Shown here one piece after another: positions 1-10,493 of a stretch of 64,000 nucleotides of DNA (position 1 is the stretch's first letter; the number at the start of each line of letters is the position of its first letter). The notes beneath the pieces are model-generated. The model did no database searches and was not told the DNA's origin. It saw nothing but the letters and a program-made list of their open reading frames with translations. The DNA is from JAJECS01 sp965243625 (lineage in GTDB: Bacteria; Chloroflexota; UBA11872), in NCBI GenBank assembly GCA_965243625.1, contig CBDEVI010000002.1, positions 434,001 to 498,000 of the forward strand, written 5' to 3'. The position numbers and the translations under genes were made by a program.

Positions 1-14
1 GCCACCGTTCGCTC

Positions 15-2911
15 GTGATCCTCGCGGGGGTCGGCGCCGCCGGGCGGACCGTGCTGGCCCTCGTGGGATTCGCCGCGCGGCGACTGCGCAGCAATCCGAT
101 CCACGCCCTGACCACGCTGCTGGGACTTTCGCTCACCGTCGGCGTGGTCACCGCCGTGCCCCTCTATGCGGAGGGCATGAGCACCCGCTTGCTGCGGGAG
201 CACCTGCGCGCCTCGCCGGGGCCGCTTGACCTGGGCGTCGTGATCGAGCACGGGGAAGCGCAGCTGCCGGACGATCCCACAACCTCGCTGGCAGCCTATC
301 GCCGCGCCGACCGGTTCTTGGGCGAGGCTGTTGCCACCCATCTGGGCGTTGAGCCGGGGGACGTCGTGCGGCTGGTGCAGTCCGACAACCGGCACCTGCT
401 GTTCACCTCCGACGATCCGGACGCGCCCCTGCGCGAGGGCGTGCCCTGGGGCGGGCTGGCCGCGATCACCGGACTGGACGAGAACATCGAGCTGTTGGAA
501 GGCCGCGCGGCCACCGACCAGGTCTACACGCTGCGCCTGCCGTCCGGTGCGCTCGTTCCGCTGGTGGAGGCGGTTGCCGCAACGGACATGCTCGACGCCG
601 AAGGCCTGCTGGTTGGGGACCAGGTGCAGCTGCGCTTCGGCGACCCGCGGGAACTCGACACGCCGCAGGCGGTCGTCGCCGTCGACATCGTCGGTCGCTT
701 CGCACCCATCGACGGGCGCCACGCCTATTGGCCCGAGGATGTCGAGGAGCTAACGGCGCGCACCCTGTTCACCCCGCCGGCCGCGTTCATCGACGGTCTG
801 CTGGCGCGCTATCCCGAGGTGTCGCATCCACGGCTCCTGGACCGCGCCGTGTGGTTCGCTCCACTGGATGCCGTCGCGCTGCAGGCGTCGACCGCCGGCC
901 GGACGAACGAGGGAATCTTCAACGTGCGGACGATTGCCGAGCGGGTGCTGCCCTACATGGGCGTGAAGACCCGCCTGGAGCGCGACCTCGAGCGGTTTGA
1001 GAGCCGCCTAGTGGTGCTCACCGTGTCCCTGCTGGCCCTCAGCGTGCCCATTGTTCTGATGGTGCTGGGCTTCATGCGGCTCTCGGTGTCGCTGGCCATC
1101 GAACGGCAGCGACAGGAGGTGGCGCTCCTGCGCAGCCGCGGCGTCGGCGTGGTCCAGTTGGTCGGCGTGTTCTTCGTGGAGGGGCTGCTGCTTGGGGCGC
1201 CGGCGCTGGCGATCGGCCTGGCGCTGGGCGCGGGCTTTGCCCAGGCCATTGGACAAGCGGCGAGCTTCCTGGCCTTCGATGCGCGCGCGCCGTTGGACGT
1301 TGCCCTGACCGGCGGCCAGGTGGCCGTCGGCGCGGCGGCGATCGGCGTCAGCCTGCTGGCCATGCTGGGGCCGGTCGTGGCGGCGGCCCGGCTGAGCATC
1401 GTGGGCGCCAAGCAGCAGGCCTCGCGCAGCCTGGACCGACCGCTCTACCAGCGGCGGCTGCTGGACGTGCTGCTGCTGGCGGCGGCGGTTGCGGGGTTCT
1501 ACCTGCTGCGCAGCGTGGACGCGCTCCCCGGCGAGACCGAGGACGACCTGCTGCTGGCCGACACGCTGCTGGTCCTGGCGCCGATTCTCTTCATCTTCGC
1601 GGTTTCGGTCTTCGCCCTCCGCGCCTTTCCCTATCTCGTGCGCGCGCTCGCGGCGCTGACGTCGCGGGTGTCCGGCGTCAGCGCCTTCGTGGCCCTGCGC
1701 CAGGTCGGCCGCAGCCCAACCCACTACACCAGCCTGGTCTTGCTGCTCTCGCTGACCTTTGCCCTGGGGGCCTTCAGTGCGTCGTTTGCCGCGACGATCG
1801 ATCGCAACATTATCGATCGGGTGTATTTCGCCACCGGCGCCGACGCCCAGATCGTCGAGAGCGGGCACTTCGACGCCGACGCGAGGTCCTGGTACATCGC
1901 GCCGGTCGATCGCCACCTGGACGTGGTGGACGACGGCGGCCGGCAGGTCGTCACGGAAGCGGCGCGACACCGGGTCAAGAACGCCCTGCTGCACGTCGAC
2001 ACGCCGTCGGTGAACGCCCTGCGCGAGGTGCGGCTGCACGCGGTCGATCCGATTCCGTTCGCCCGGACCATTGCCTGGCGCGACGACTACGCCGCGACGT
2101 CGCTCAATGCGCTGGCCAACGCGCTGGCGGCGGACGATCGCGGCGTGATCCTGGAGCGCGCACCGTTTCACGAGACCATGGGCGTGCAGCTCGGCGATTC
2201 CGTGACCATGGAGATCGATCGGGTGGTGGTGCCCTTCGTGGTGGTGGGATGGATGGACGCGCTGCCGGGCCACAGTCGAGGCCTAGGCTCGTTCGCGCTC
2301 GCCAATCTCACCTACGTCGACCGCGTGGTTGGGCGCTCGCCGTGGAACACCTATGCGCGACTGCTGCCCGATGCGCCGGCCCAGGAGCTCATCCAGCCGC
2401 TGAACGATCTCGATATCCGGGCGCTGCGCACCGTGGACGCCAGGGACGAAATCGTCCAAGCGCGCAGCGACCCCGTGCTGGTCGGCACGTTTGGCCTGCT
2501 GACGCTGGCGTTTATCGTTGCCGCGGGTCTCACGCTCAGCGGCTTTGGCATGCACGCGGTCCTGTCGTTTCGCCGGCGCGTGCAGGAGTTCGGCATCCTG
2601 CGCGCCATGGGGATTTCCACGCGCCAGATGGCCGCCATCGTGGCGTTGGAGCAGGGATTCCTGGTGCTGCTCGGCACGGCCGTGGGGACGGCCATCGGCA
2701 TGGTGACCGCCGCCCTCTTCGTGCCGTTTCTCGAGCTGAGCGCCGGCGAGCGCGATGCCTTTCCACCCTTCATCGTCGATACCGCCTGGGACGACATCGC
2801 CAAGATCTACGTGGTGTTCGGCGTGCTCATCGCCGCGGCGTTGCCGCTGTCGATTTGGCTTCTGCGGCGCGTGCGCACGCACGAGGCCATCAAGTTCGGC
2901 GAGGAAACCGG

Positions 2912-2915
<4 letters not shown>
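15..2915 (+). CDS. MacB/FtsX-like ABC transporter permease
   Basis: Large permease with two FtsX-type membrane cores and two extracytoplasmic regions. One membrane segment lies near residues 30-51, followed by a soluble region to about 330. The first FtsX core (about 331-470) contains the coupling stretch ERQRQEVALLRSRG. A second soluble region spans about 595-820, and the last FtsX core (about 825-960) contains RRRVQEFGILRAMGIS, the usual cytoplasmic coupling helix. Such permeases pair with MacB/LolD-like ATPases and typically move lipids, lipoproteins or peptides rather than importing solutes; the substrate here is unknown. The two ATPase genes that follow overlap by four bases each, so the three form one translationally coupled operon. 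The GTG start is close to the window edge and the frame is still open to base 3, so the true start may lie outside the window. Confidence 0.85.
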
Positions 2916-3804
<889 letters not shown>

Positions 3805-3808
<4 letters not shown>

Positions 3809-4569
3809 CGCCGGTGGTGCAACTGCTCAACGTCTCCCGCCGCTACGGCGAGGGCCCCGCGGCGGTGACGGCCGTCGCCGGCGCGACCTGGGACATCCCC
3901 CGCGGCGAGCTCCACGCGCTACGCGGACGGTCCGGCTCGGGCAAGACGACCCTGCTAAACCTGATCGGCGGCCTGGACGTTCCCACCGAGGGACAGGTGA
4001 TGTTCGACGGCGCCGACCTCGGGGCGCTGGGCGAGGACGAGCTGGCCGCCGTGCGCCGCCGCAGCCTGGGCTTCGTGTTCCAGACGTTTGCCCTCCTGCC
4101 GGTGCTTTCGGCGCGGGAGAACGTGGAGCTGGCCATGCGCGTGGCGGGCGCCCCATCGGCGACGTGGAGCGATCGCACGCACGAGGTGCTGCGCCTCGTG
4201 GGGCTCGAGTCACGCGCGGATCACCGCCCGTTCGAGCTGAGCGGGGGCGAGCAGCAGCGGGTGGCCATCGCTCGGGCCATCGCCAATCGACCCGACGTGC
4301 TGCTGGCCGACGAGCCCACCGGCGAGCTGGACAGCAACACCGGACTCGAAATCATGCTGCTCTTCCGCCACATCGTGGCCGCCGAGGGCGTGACCGCCGT
4401 GGTGGCGACCCACGATCCGGCGCTGAGCCAGATCGCCGACCAGACGATGGTCATGCGCGACGGACATCTCGCCGAAGCCGAAGGACCGCTGGATTTCGAC
4501 CTGCCGGACCTGATCCAGCACGTGGAAATCGTGGATCCAGACGCGACGACGCGGGCCCCGTCGAGCTGA
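3805..4569 (+). CDS. ABC transporter ATPase (LolD/MacB-like)
   Basis: Second ATPase of the exporter operon, 254 residues. It has Walker A GRSGSGKT (41-48), Q-loop Gln93, signature LSGGE (145-149), Walker B with Asp169-Glu170, and switch His203. Its length and motifs fit LolD/MacB-type subunits that lack a fused membrane domain. The GTG start overlaps the previous stop (GTGA), so translation is coupled. Having two different ATPases for one long permease suggests a heterodimeric ATPase or a shared permease; the sequence cannot tell which. It has no C-terminal extension, unlike its partner. Confidence 0.9.
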
Positions 4570-4970
4570 TGCGCTCGTCACTGTTCGGCAGATGGGTCCA
4601 CGCAGCATGCCAGCTTGGCATCAGCAATGGGCGTCGATTATCTGGCTAGACTTTGCATTTGAAGTCGAGTTGCTTACGCAAGGCTTCGGCCAACTGATCG
4701 GGAAGACCAGATGCCTCCTGAAGCAAGTGTAGAACCAACCTACGATACTCTATTGTTTCTTGCATTCTCGGCGTTTGTCGCGTGGTCTATCGCGGTTGCA
4801 GCGCTCGTCGTTGCTCACTTCAAGCGCACCGATTACAATGCTGATAGCTTACGTCGACGCGTAAGCATATTCGTTGGATGTGTGATTGTTGGCTGGGTTG
4901 TGTTTCTTGTATTTTTCCTCAATTCGTTCTCGTAAGGGTGCGGCACTGGATAAAATGACGATCAGCCGAC
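4570..4970. other. AT-richer pocket between the ABC operon and a BNR gene
   Basis: From about 4630 the base composition shifts visibly towards A+T (runs such as TCTATTGTTTCTTGCATTC) compared with the GC-rich flanks, and returns to GC-rich at about 4970. The pocket holds one small membrane-protein gene (4711-4935). No insertion-sequence ends or attachment-site duplication are visible. Recent transfer is one explanation; weak selection on a small gene is another. Confidence 0.5.
4711..4935 (+). CDS. Small two-TM hypothetical membrane protein
   Basis: Predicted 74-residue protein with two hydrophobic helices (about residues 13-35 and 52-71) separated by a basic loop (HFKRTDYNADSLRRR). That pattern predicts a hairpin in the membrane with the loop in the cytoplasm. 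The start is supported by GGGAAG seven bases before the ATG. Codons such as TTA, ATA and GTA are used far more than in neighbouring genes. No family is recognised. It could be a recently acquired gene or a small subunit of an unknown complex. Confidence 0.55.
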   Translation: MPPEASVEPTYDTLLFLAFSAFVAWSIAVAALVVAHFKRTDYNADSLRRRVSIFVGCVIVGWVVFLVFFLNSFS

Positions 4971-5037
4971 GATGCAGACCGGCGCCAAAGCGGACGATCG
5001 CACTAGTGCCGCGCGCACGCCAGGAAGTGGGAGAAAC

Positions 5038-6681
5038 ATGCAACCAACCCTGATTCCACTGCCGCCGGACGTCGAGCGGCCCATGGTGGTCCGACGCCGC
5101 GACGGATGTCTCGACGGGTTCTTCCTCAAAGACGCGGACATCCCGACGCCGCGCGTCGCGCGCATCGTCTCGCACGACGACGGACGCACCTGGGACGAAG
5201 CGCCCGACGTGCTGACGTTGCCCGAAACCGGCGGGCTGTGGGGCGGCCTGGAGGTGCTCGCGGACGCCGACGACGAGGTCCATTGCTTCTTCATGCACGA
5301 CCGCGGCTCAGGGGTATTCGGCGCGCCGCTGGCCGGCGAAGGCGTGGCTCACGAAGGCCCGTACCGCGGCAAGTTCCTGGACATCTGGCATCTCAAGTCC
5401 CGCGACGGCGGCGCGGCGTGGACCGAGCCGAAGCGGATCTGGGAGGGCTTCACCGGCGCGCTGAACAGCGTGATCCAGCTTCGTGGCGGCCGCATCGTGC
5501 TGCCGTTTGCATCGGCCACGGGCCAGACCTGGGCGCACCGGGTCGACACCGGGCTCGACGCGTTCAGCTTCGCCGGCGCGTTCTACTCGACGGTGGTCTA
5601 CTCCGACGACGCGGGGGACACCTGGCGCCAGGGCACGCGCGACATCAAATCCTGGGCGCCAATTCCCGCCTACGGCGCCGACGAGCCGGTCATCATCCAA
5701 AAGCTCGACGGACGCGTCTGGATGCTGCTGCGCACGCAGACCGGGCGGCTCTACGAGTCGTTCTCGGACGACGGCGCGGAGTGGTCCGTCGCTCGTCCCA
5801 CCCCGCTCGTTTCGTCCGACTCGCCCGTGGGTCTGGTCCGCCTCAGCGACAACCGCCTGGTACTGCTCTGGAACTGCTGCCAGCGGTTTCCCTACGCCTA
5901 TGGCGGACGCCACGTGCTGCACGCGGCCATATCCGAGGACGACGGCCTGACGTGGCGCGGCGCCCGCGAGGTGCTGCGCGATCCGCGCCGCCACGATCCG
6001 CCGCCCACCAAGGGCGACTTCGGCACGGCCTATCCGTTCCCCGTGGTCACGACCGACGATGCGGTCATCATCGTGTCGGGCCAGGGCGAAGGCCGCGTGT
6101 TGATGGTGCGGCTGGATCCGGCCTGGCTCTACGAGACCCGGCAGTCCAGCGACTTCGCGGACGGGCACGAGGACTGGTCGATCTTCGGCACGGCAGGCGT
6201 CCAGCGGCAGCCGCATCCCGACCGTGCGGTCGCCTTCGCCCTGCGACTGACCAAGCAGCAGCCCGGCCGAACGGCCGCGGCGGTCTGGAACTTCCCCGCC
6301 GGACGTCGGGGACGCGTGCAAGTCCGACTGCGCCTGGAATCGGGCGCCGGTCCGTTTCGGCTCAGCCTCACGGACCACTTCTCGACCCCGTTCGATCCCC
6401 AGGACCAGTTCCATAACACCTTCAACGTCCCGGTCGCGCCGGACGGCGAGATTGCGGGTGACCCCGCGCTCGAGGCCGGGCGCTGGCACACGGTTGAGCT
6501 GGCCTGGGACACGCAGGAGGACCGCGCATGCCGCGTTTCGGTCGACGGCCGGCACGTCACGACAGCGCCGCAGCTGCACGAGACGCTCGGCGTGAACTAC
6601 CTGCGCGTCGTGGCGTTGTCCGAACCCCACGACCACGCCGGCCTGTGGATCGAGTCAGCTACCGCCGACGTGGAGCCTTGA
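5038..6681 (+). CDS. BNR/sialidase-like beta-propeller protein with C-terminal jelly-roll-like domain
   Basis: A 547-residue protein from the ATG at 5038, chosen over an upstream ATG at 4972 because GGGAG precedes it at proper spacing. Asp-box repeats typical of sialidase propellers are plain: SHDDGRTW, SRDGGAAW, SDDAGDTW, SDDGAEW and SEDDGLTW. About 170 C-terminal residues (after FADGHEDWSIFG) are beta-rich with a phrase like GRWHTVELAWD, as in laminin-G/concanavalin-type carbohydrate-binding domains. No signal peptide is visible. It belongs to the broad exo-alpha-sialidase-like superfamily. True sialidase activity is not established, because the arginine triad cannot be placed with confidence. 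Two more BNR genes lie within 12 kb. Confidence 0.8.
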   Translation: MQPTLIPLPPDVERPMVVRRRDGCLDGFFLKDADIPTPRVARIVSHDDGRTWDEAPDVLTLPETGGLWGGLEVLADADDEVHCFFMHDRGSGVFGAPLAGEGVAHEGPYRGKFLDIWHLKSRDGGAAWTEPKRIWEGFTGALNSVIQLRGGRIVLPFASATGQTWAHRVDTGLDAFSFAGAFYSTVVYSDDAGDTWRQGTRDIKSWAPIPAYGADEPVIIQKLDGRVWMLLRTQTGRLYESFSDDGAEWSVARPTPLVSSDSPVGLVRLSDNRLVLLWNCCQRFPYAYGGRHVLHAAISEDDGLTWRGAREVLRDPRRHDPPPTKGDFGTAYPFPVVTTDDAVIIVSGQGEGRVLMVRLDPAWLYETRQSSDFADGHEDWSIFGTAGVQRQPHPDRAVAFALRLTKQQPGRTAAAVWNFPAGRRGRVQVRLRLESGAGPFRLSLTDHFSTPFDPQDQFHNTFNVPVAPDGEIAGDPALEAGRWHTVELAWDTQEDRACRVSVDGRHVTTAPQLHETLGVNYLRVVALSEPHDHAGLWIESATADVEP

Positions 6682-7010
6682 TCTAGCGTTCGGCGGATGC
6701 GTCGGGCGGGCGTCGCTTCAGACTCGAGTGACGGATAGGGCCACGGCAAATCCGACGTTCAGCCGGGCGGCTAGGGGAAATCGGCCAACGCTCGATTGAC
6801 GTCCTCGCTGGTGATGGGTTCAGCGTCGATGGGAACGGCGAATACCGTTGGGTCTCGATCGGCACGATCGGTCGACGCACCCGGGAACGCGCGTCGCACC
6901 AGCTTGGACACCGCGCTGCCGAGGCTGCCTGTCACACGCTCGGCCAGCGCGTGTGTTGCCCTGTGGAGCCTGCCGCCGCTAACGCTTACTCGCATGAATG
7001 CATGATCGCA
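6682..7010. other. Sparse intergenic region
   Basis: About 330 bases between a plus-strand BNR gene and the 3' end of a minus-strand MFS gene. Apart from one doubtful minus-strand short frame (6771-6995), nothing clear is seen: no strong hairpin with a T-run and no dispersed-repeat element. Confidence 0.5.
6771..6995 (-). CDS. Doubtful small hypothetical protein (antitoxin-like tail)
   Basis: Possible 74-residue protein from ATG at 6995. The last 20 residues include AEPITSEDVNRALADF, which has the acidic helical look of short antitoxins and transcriptional regulators; the N-terminal half is basic and low complexity. No convincing ribosome-binding site is present and an antisense frame of similar length overlaps. 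No family is recognised, and it may be non-coding. Confidence 0.3.
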   Translation of the reverse strand: MRVSVSGGRLHRATHALAERVTGSLGSAVSKLVRRAFPGASTDRADRDPTVFAVPIDAEPITSEDVNRALADFP

Positions 7011-8201
7011 TCAAGCTGACAACTCGTCCGTCGCTCGCCGCTTCCACGGCAGGTCGCCCACCACCCGCCAGCCGATGATGCCCGCCATCCCCATCAGCAC
7101 GGCCATTGCAATTCCCACGAGCTGGTAGCCCTGGACGTCGAGCAGGAAGCCCACCGCCGGCGCGACGCCGAGTTGGACAACGGAGCCCATGGTCAGCAGC
7201 ACGCCCAGCGACCGCCCCACGTAGGCCTTGGGCACCCGGTCGCCGATGAGCACCGACGGGAGCACCGCCCCCAGTCCGGTGACCGCCGACAGCGCCCCCG
7301 CAGCGATGAACACGCCCAATCCAAGCGGCAGCGTGAGCAGCACCGCGGCCCCGAACGCGCCCGCCACCATGGCGTAGAACGCGCTGCCGCGGCCGGCGCG
7401 GTCCATCAGATTGCCGCTCAGGAAGGTGAGGACGGCGCGGGCGGCGCTCATGGCGGAAATGGCGACCCCCACGACGGCGGGCGTGAAGTCAAGCCCCTCG
7501 CCGGCGTAGAGGGGCAGGATCACGCGGCTCTGCCCGATGACTGGACCCGTGAGCAGCATGGCCAAGGCGATGATTGGCCAGACCACGCGGGGCAGGCGCA
7601 GGTCGTTGAGGCTGAACATGCGCGGTCCTCGCTCCGCACGCGTCGGCGCGCCGCCGCGAACGATGGACAGCACGACCGCCGCGACGCTCACACTGAGCAC
7701 CGCCGGAACGATGAGCGCCACCCGCCAGTCGAACGCGGCGGCAATGACGCCCGCCAGCGCCGGACCGATGAACGCGCCCACCTGGACGCCGGACATGACG
7801 CGTGACGTCGCGCGGCCACGCTGCTCGGAGTCGGCCTGCGCCACGGTGAAGGCGATGCCGCTGGTGATCATGAACGTTGCGCCCACCGTGCCTATCAGGC
7901 TTCCCGCCAGAAGGACGACGTAGCCGGGGGCCAGCGCCATGAGCAGCGTGCCGGCGCCGAGTCCCAGGCCGCCGGCCGCAATCGGCACGCGGGCGGGCAG
8001 GCGGTCGGCGACCATCCCCGCCGGAATGTTGGTGAGCATGCCCGCCAGCGCCTGCGCCGAGAAGATCAGCCCAAGCTGGGCGAAGCTGAGCCCGAACTCG
8101 TCGCGAATTACGACCAGCAAGGGACCCGGCGAGGTGGCCACGACGGCCGTCACCGCCAGGACGGCGAACATGGTGACGAAGTCGGCGCGGGGGCGTGCCA
8201 T
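7011..8201 (-). CDS. Major facilitator superfamily transporter
   Basis: A 396-residue integral membrane protein with about 12 hydrophobic segments in two halves of six. The loop between TM2 and TM3 has GMVADRLPARVPIAAGG, the classic MFS motif A pattern (GxxxDRxxR-like). The second half repeats it as GNLMDRAGRGSAF. It probably moves a small organic solute across the cytoplasmic membrane; specificity cannot be read. It is transcribed towards the BNR gene and is separated from the upstream co-directional sulfatase by a repeat cluster. Confidence 0.85.
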   Translation of the reverse strand: MARPRADFVTMFAVLAVTAVVATSPGPLLVVIRDEFGLSFAQLGLIFSAQALAGMLTNIPAGMVADRLPARVPIAAGGLGLGAGTLLMALAPGYVVLLAGSLIGTVGATFMITSGIAFTVAQADSEQRGRATSRVMSGVQVGAFIGPALAGVIAAAFDWRVALIVPAVLSVSVAAVVLSIVRGGAPTRAERGPRMFSLNDLRLPRVVWPIIALAMLLTGPVIGQSRVILPLYAGEGLDFTPAVVGVAISAMSAARAVLTFLSGNLMDRAGRGSAFYAMVAGAFGAAVLLTLPLGLGVFIAAGALSAVTGLGAVLPSVLIGDRVPKAYVGRSLGVLLTMGSVVQLGVAPAVGFLLDVQGYQLVGIAMAVLMGMAGIIGWRVVGDLPWKRRATDELSA

Positions 8202-8276
8202 GGGCGCGCGGTTGCCAGGGCCGTGTGGTGGTGCGGCTAGGCCATGCTACGCCGCGCGGGTGCATTGGGTTGGCCA

Positions 8277-8367
8277 GGGCGGGTTTGAAACCTGCCCCTA
8301 CAGCCGCTGGTGTTCGGTAGGGGCAGGTTTCCAACCTGCCCGACGGCGCGAGGGGCCTGCCCCTACG
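8277..8367. repeat. Cluster of GGGGCAGGTTT-type palindromic repeats
   Basis: Three related hairpin-forming units in under 100 bases, between the sulfatase stop and the MFS start: GGGCGGGTTTGAAACCTGCC, then GTAGGGGCAGGTTT pairing with AACCTGCC, then AGGGGCCTGCCCCTA. Related units recur near 15729, 28616 and 60367. They lack a following T-run, so they are more like dispersed repeats than intrinsic terminators, although they could end transcripts or shield 3' ends. Confidence 0.75.
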
Positions 8368-9982
8368 CCAAGAGGTCGCGCAGCCGCTGGCTCAGGTCGG
8401 CCTTAGCTTCGGGCTGGGGCTCCATGAGCCGCGCGTCGCGCAGGCTGCCGGCGATCGGCTGGTGGTCGGTGACCAGGTGCGGATCGCCGCCTTCCTCGTT
8501 GATCAGCTCGATGAGGAGCCGCTCGACAAGCTCAGCCCGAACCGCGGCATGCGCCGGATCGTCCCAGAGGTTGTTCAAGTCCTCCGGGTCCTCATTGACG
8601 TTGTAGAGCTCGCCGTACTCGGTCGTGCCGTAGTGCAGCAGCTTCCAGTCCTCGGTCACGAGCATCTTGACCCGCTGCGTGATGGGCGCCGGGTGCGCCT
8701 TGCCCAGGCCGACGAGTTCCGGCAGACCGCTGCCGAAGATGGCGATGCGCTCAACGATGACCGCGTCGCGGTGCGTGTCGGTCTCGCCGCGCAGCAGCGG
8801 GGCGAAGCTGCGGCCCTCCTGGCCGACCAGCGGATTCGCGCCCGCGAGATCGAGCCAGGTCGGCACGAGGTCGAGCTGCGTCATCACGCCGCCGTGCACG
8901 CGGCCCGCCTCGACGGTCGGCGGGTGACGCCAGAGCAGCGGCACGCGGTTGACGCACTCGTAGGACATCATCGGCTTGGCGGCGATGCCGTGATCGTTGA
9001 GGCCCTCGCCGTGGTCCGAGCTGAAGATCACGTGGGTGTTCTCGGCCAGGCCCAACCGCTCCAGCTCGGCCAGCACGCGGGCGATGCCGTCGTCGATGAA
9101 TGTCGTCATGCCGTAGTAGTGGGCCACGATCTCGCCGTGGTGGTCGCCGTCCCAGCCGTTGGTCGTGTCGTAGCCCTGGTAGGGCAGGCCGTCGCGGGCG
9201 TATTGATACTGCGGCGGCTTGTTGCTCACGTCCTCGCGCGGCACGGCCGGCGGCATGTCGGCCGGGTCGTACATGTCGCAGTAGGGACGCGGCGGCGTGA
9301 ACGGCTGGTGCGGGTCGTAGAACGACATCCAGAGGAAGAAGGGGCGCTCGCTGCCGTGGTCCCGCAGCCAATCGACGGTGCGGTCGGCGGTGCGGTGGGT
9401 GTAGTGCCACTCGGCGGGAACGGCGTTCTTCCAGCTATGAAAGGCGCCGGTGCGTGGCTCCAGGGCGTTGACCGGCTTCCACAGCTCCAGGCCCTCGGGG
9501 TGATGCCGCTCCAGCCAGACGCGCCAGTGGCCCTTGGGATAGGTGTGGGCGCCCAGGATTTCGACATGGTCGAAGCCGAAATACGGTCCGTACCAGAGGC
9601 CGTCGTCGGGATCGACCGGCGCGCCGGGCGGGGGATGATCGGGGAGCACGTCTTCGTACTCGCCGCTCTTGAAGTGGGGCTTGCCGACCAACGCCGTGGC
9701 ATAGCCGGCCTGGCGGAGCGAATCGCCCACCACGGGGATGGCCTCGCTGAGGTTGACGTTGTTGAAGACGTGGTGCCCGCGCTGGCTGCGACCGGTGATC
9801 ATGCTGGCGCGAGCCGGGGCGCAGATGGCGTTGGTGGGATAGGCGCGGTCGAAGCGCATGCCGTCGCGCGCCAGGCTGTCCATCGCCGGCGTGCGAATGC
9901 GCGGGTTGTGAATGCCCAGGGCGTCCCACCGCTGCTGGTCGGTGGTGATGAAGAGGAAATTGGGCTGGGAAGTGCTGGGCAT
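8363..9982 (-). CDS. Type I sulfatase (arylsulfatase-like)
   Basis: A 539-residue alkaline-phosphatase-superfamily sulfatase. The start NFLFITTDQQRWDAL gives the metal-binding Asp15. The activation motif CAPARASMITGR begins at Cys54, in the C-x-P-x-R form that is converted to formylglycine by a maturase. A later SSDHGEGLNDHG supplies the second metal-site Asp-His. No signal peptide is visible, so it may act inside the cell or be exported without a standard leader. It would hydrolyse sulfate esters of sugars or phenols. The co-directional MFS gene downstream could supply substrate or export product (inference). Confidence 0.93.
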   Translation of the reverse strand: MPSTSQPNFLFITTDQQRWDALGIHNPRIRTPAMDSLARDGMRFDRAYPTNAICAPARASMITGRSQRGHHVFNNVNLSEAIPVVGDSLRQAGYATALVGKPHFKSGEYEDVLPDHPPPGAPVDPDDGLWYGPYFGFDHVEILGAHTYPKGHWRVWLERHHPEGLELWKPVNALEPRTGAFHSWKNAVPAEWHYTHRTADRTVDWLRDHGSERPFFLWMSFYDPHQPFTPPRPYCDMYDPADMPPAVPREDVSNKPPQYQYARDGLPYQGYDTTNGWDGDHHGEIVAHYYGMTTFIDDGIARVLAELERLGLAENTHVIFSSDHGEGLNDHGIAAKPMMSYECVNRVPLLWRHPPTVEAGRVHGGVMTQLDLVPTWLDLAGANPLVGQEGRSFAPLLRGETDTHRDAVIVERIAIFGSGLPELVGLGKAHPAPITQRVKMLVTEDWKLLHYGTTEYGELYNVNEDPEDLNNLWDDPAHAAVRAELVERLLIELINEEGGDPHLVTDHQPIAGSLRDARLMEPQPEAKADLSQRLRDLLA

Positions 9983-10063
9983 TTGGGTGGGTGGTGATTG
10001 CGGAATTAGGCGTTCACCCTAACCGCCCCGCAGGGCCGCGGCCAAAAGTGGCCGGCCATTGAC

Positions 10064-10191
10064 ACGTCATTCCGAGCCGCAGGCGAGGAATCTAAGGGGC
10101 AAGCCACAGGCACAACGCCGTTCGTCTCCTCACAGCGTGCGGCCGGGGTCGGGCATTTGAGACTCCTCGCTACGCTCGGAGTGACAGGGAG
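10064..10191. repeat. CATTCCGA/GAGGAATCTAAGG inverted repeat, copy 1
   Basis: The left arm CGTCATTCCGAGCCGCAGGC runs into GAGGAATCTAAGG; the right arm GAGACTCCTCGC with CTCGGAGTGACAG is its imperfect complement about 60 bases away. The same long hairpin recurs at 10292, 19575 and 25065, with a partial copy at 26766. No transposase is linked, and the function is unknown. Confidence 0.75.
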
Positions 10192-10274
10192 GGTGATTCG
10201 GTGGCCCGCGCTGCGTGCAGCGTGGGACCGGCCGCTCATGAATCTCCCAGGCTGCGCGCAGCCTGGGCCACCGG
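10182..10274. repeat. 93-bp direct repeat, copy 1
   Basis: This 93-base segment runs from TGACAGGGAGGGTGATTCGG to GCAGCCTGGGCCACCGG and is repeated without visible change at 10371-10463. Inside it, GGTGGCCCGCGCTGC and GCAGCCTGGGCCACC are near complements and should fold into a hairpin. Divergent relatives occur at 19675 and 26849. Confidence 0.85.
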
Positions 10275-10291
10275 GCCGCCAGCCCTTGACA

Positions 10292-10377
10292 TGTCATTCC
10301 GAACGAATGTGAGGAATCTAAGGTCGTTGCGCCGTTTACCTGCTCCTTAGATTCCTCGCTGCGCTCGGAATGACAGG
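10292..10377. repeat. CATTCCGA/GAGGAATCTAAGG inverted repeat, copy 2
   Basis: Nearly complete arms: GTCATTCCGAACGAATGTGA then GGAATCTAAGG, answered by CCTTAGATTCCTCGCTGCGC then TCGGAATGAC. The loop between the arms is about 25 bases. This is the best-formed copy of the family in the window. Confidence 0.8.
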
Positions 10378-10463
10378 GAGGGTGATTCGGTGGCCCGCGC
10401 TGCGTGCAGCGTGGGACCGGCCGCTCATGAATCTCCCAGGCTGCGCGCAGCCTGGGCCACCGG
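10371..10463. repeat. 93-bp direct repeat, copy 2
   Basis: Second copy of the 93-base segment first seen at 10182, again directly joined to the right arm of a CATTCCGA element. The two families are therefore coupled and were duplicated together as a unit of about 190 bases. Confidence 0.85.
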
Positions 10464-10493
10464 AGTAGGTGCGGCTCACCGACCGGTCGAGAC

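Larger units (their letters stand above)
9983..10493. repeat. Repeat-filled intergenic region
   Basis: Just over 500 bases with no credible gene, built from two families of inverted repeats, each present twice. One is the GTCATTCCGA...GAGGAATCTAAGG element with its inverted partner (10064-10191 and 10292-10377). The other is the GTGGCCCGCGCTGCGTGCAG element (10182-10274 and 10371-10463). It separates the sulfatase from the L-rhamnose mutarotase gene. Confidence 0.8.

Noticed and set aside
1008..2273. Long antisense frame opposite the ABC permease, rich in His, Arg, Gln and Gly
   Set aside because: Shadow of GC-rich codons: low-complexity product, no start signal, and the opposite strand encodes clear FtsX domains.
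8277..8367. Possible CRISPR array
   Set aside because: Units differ in length and spacing and are self-complementary; there are no regular spacers and no cas genes.
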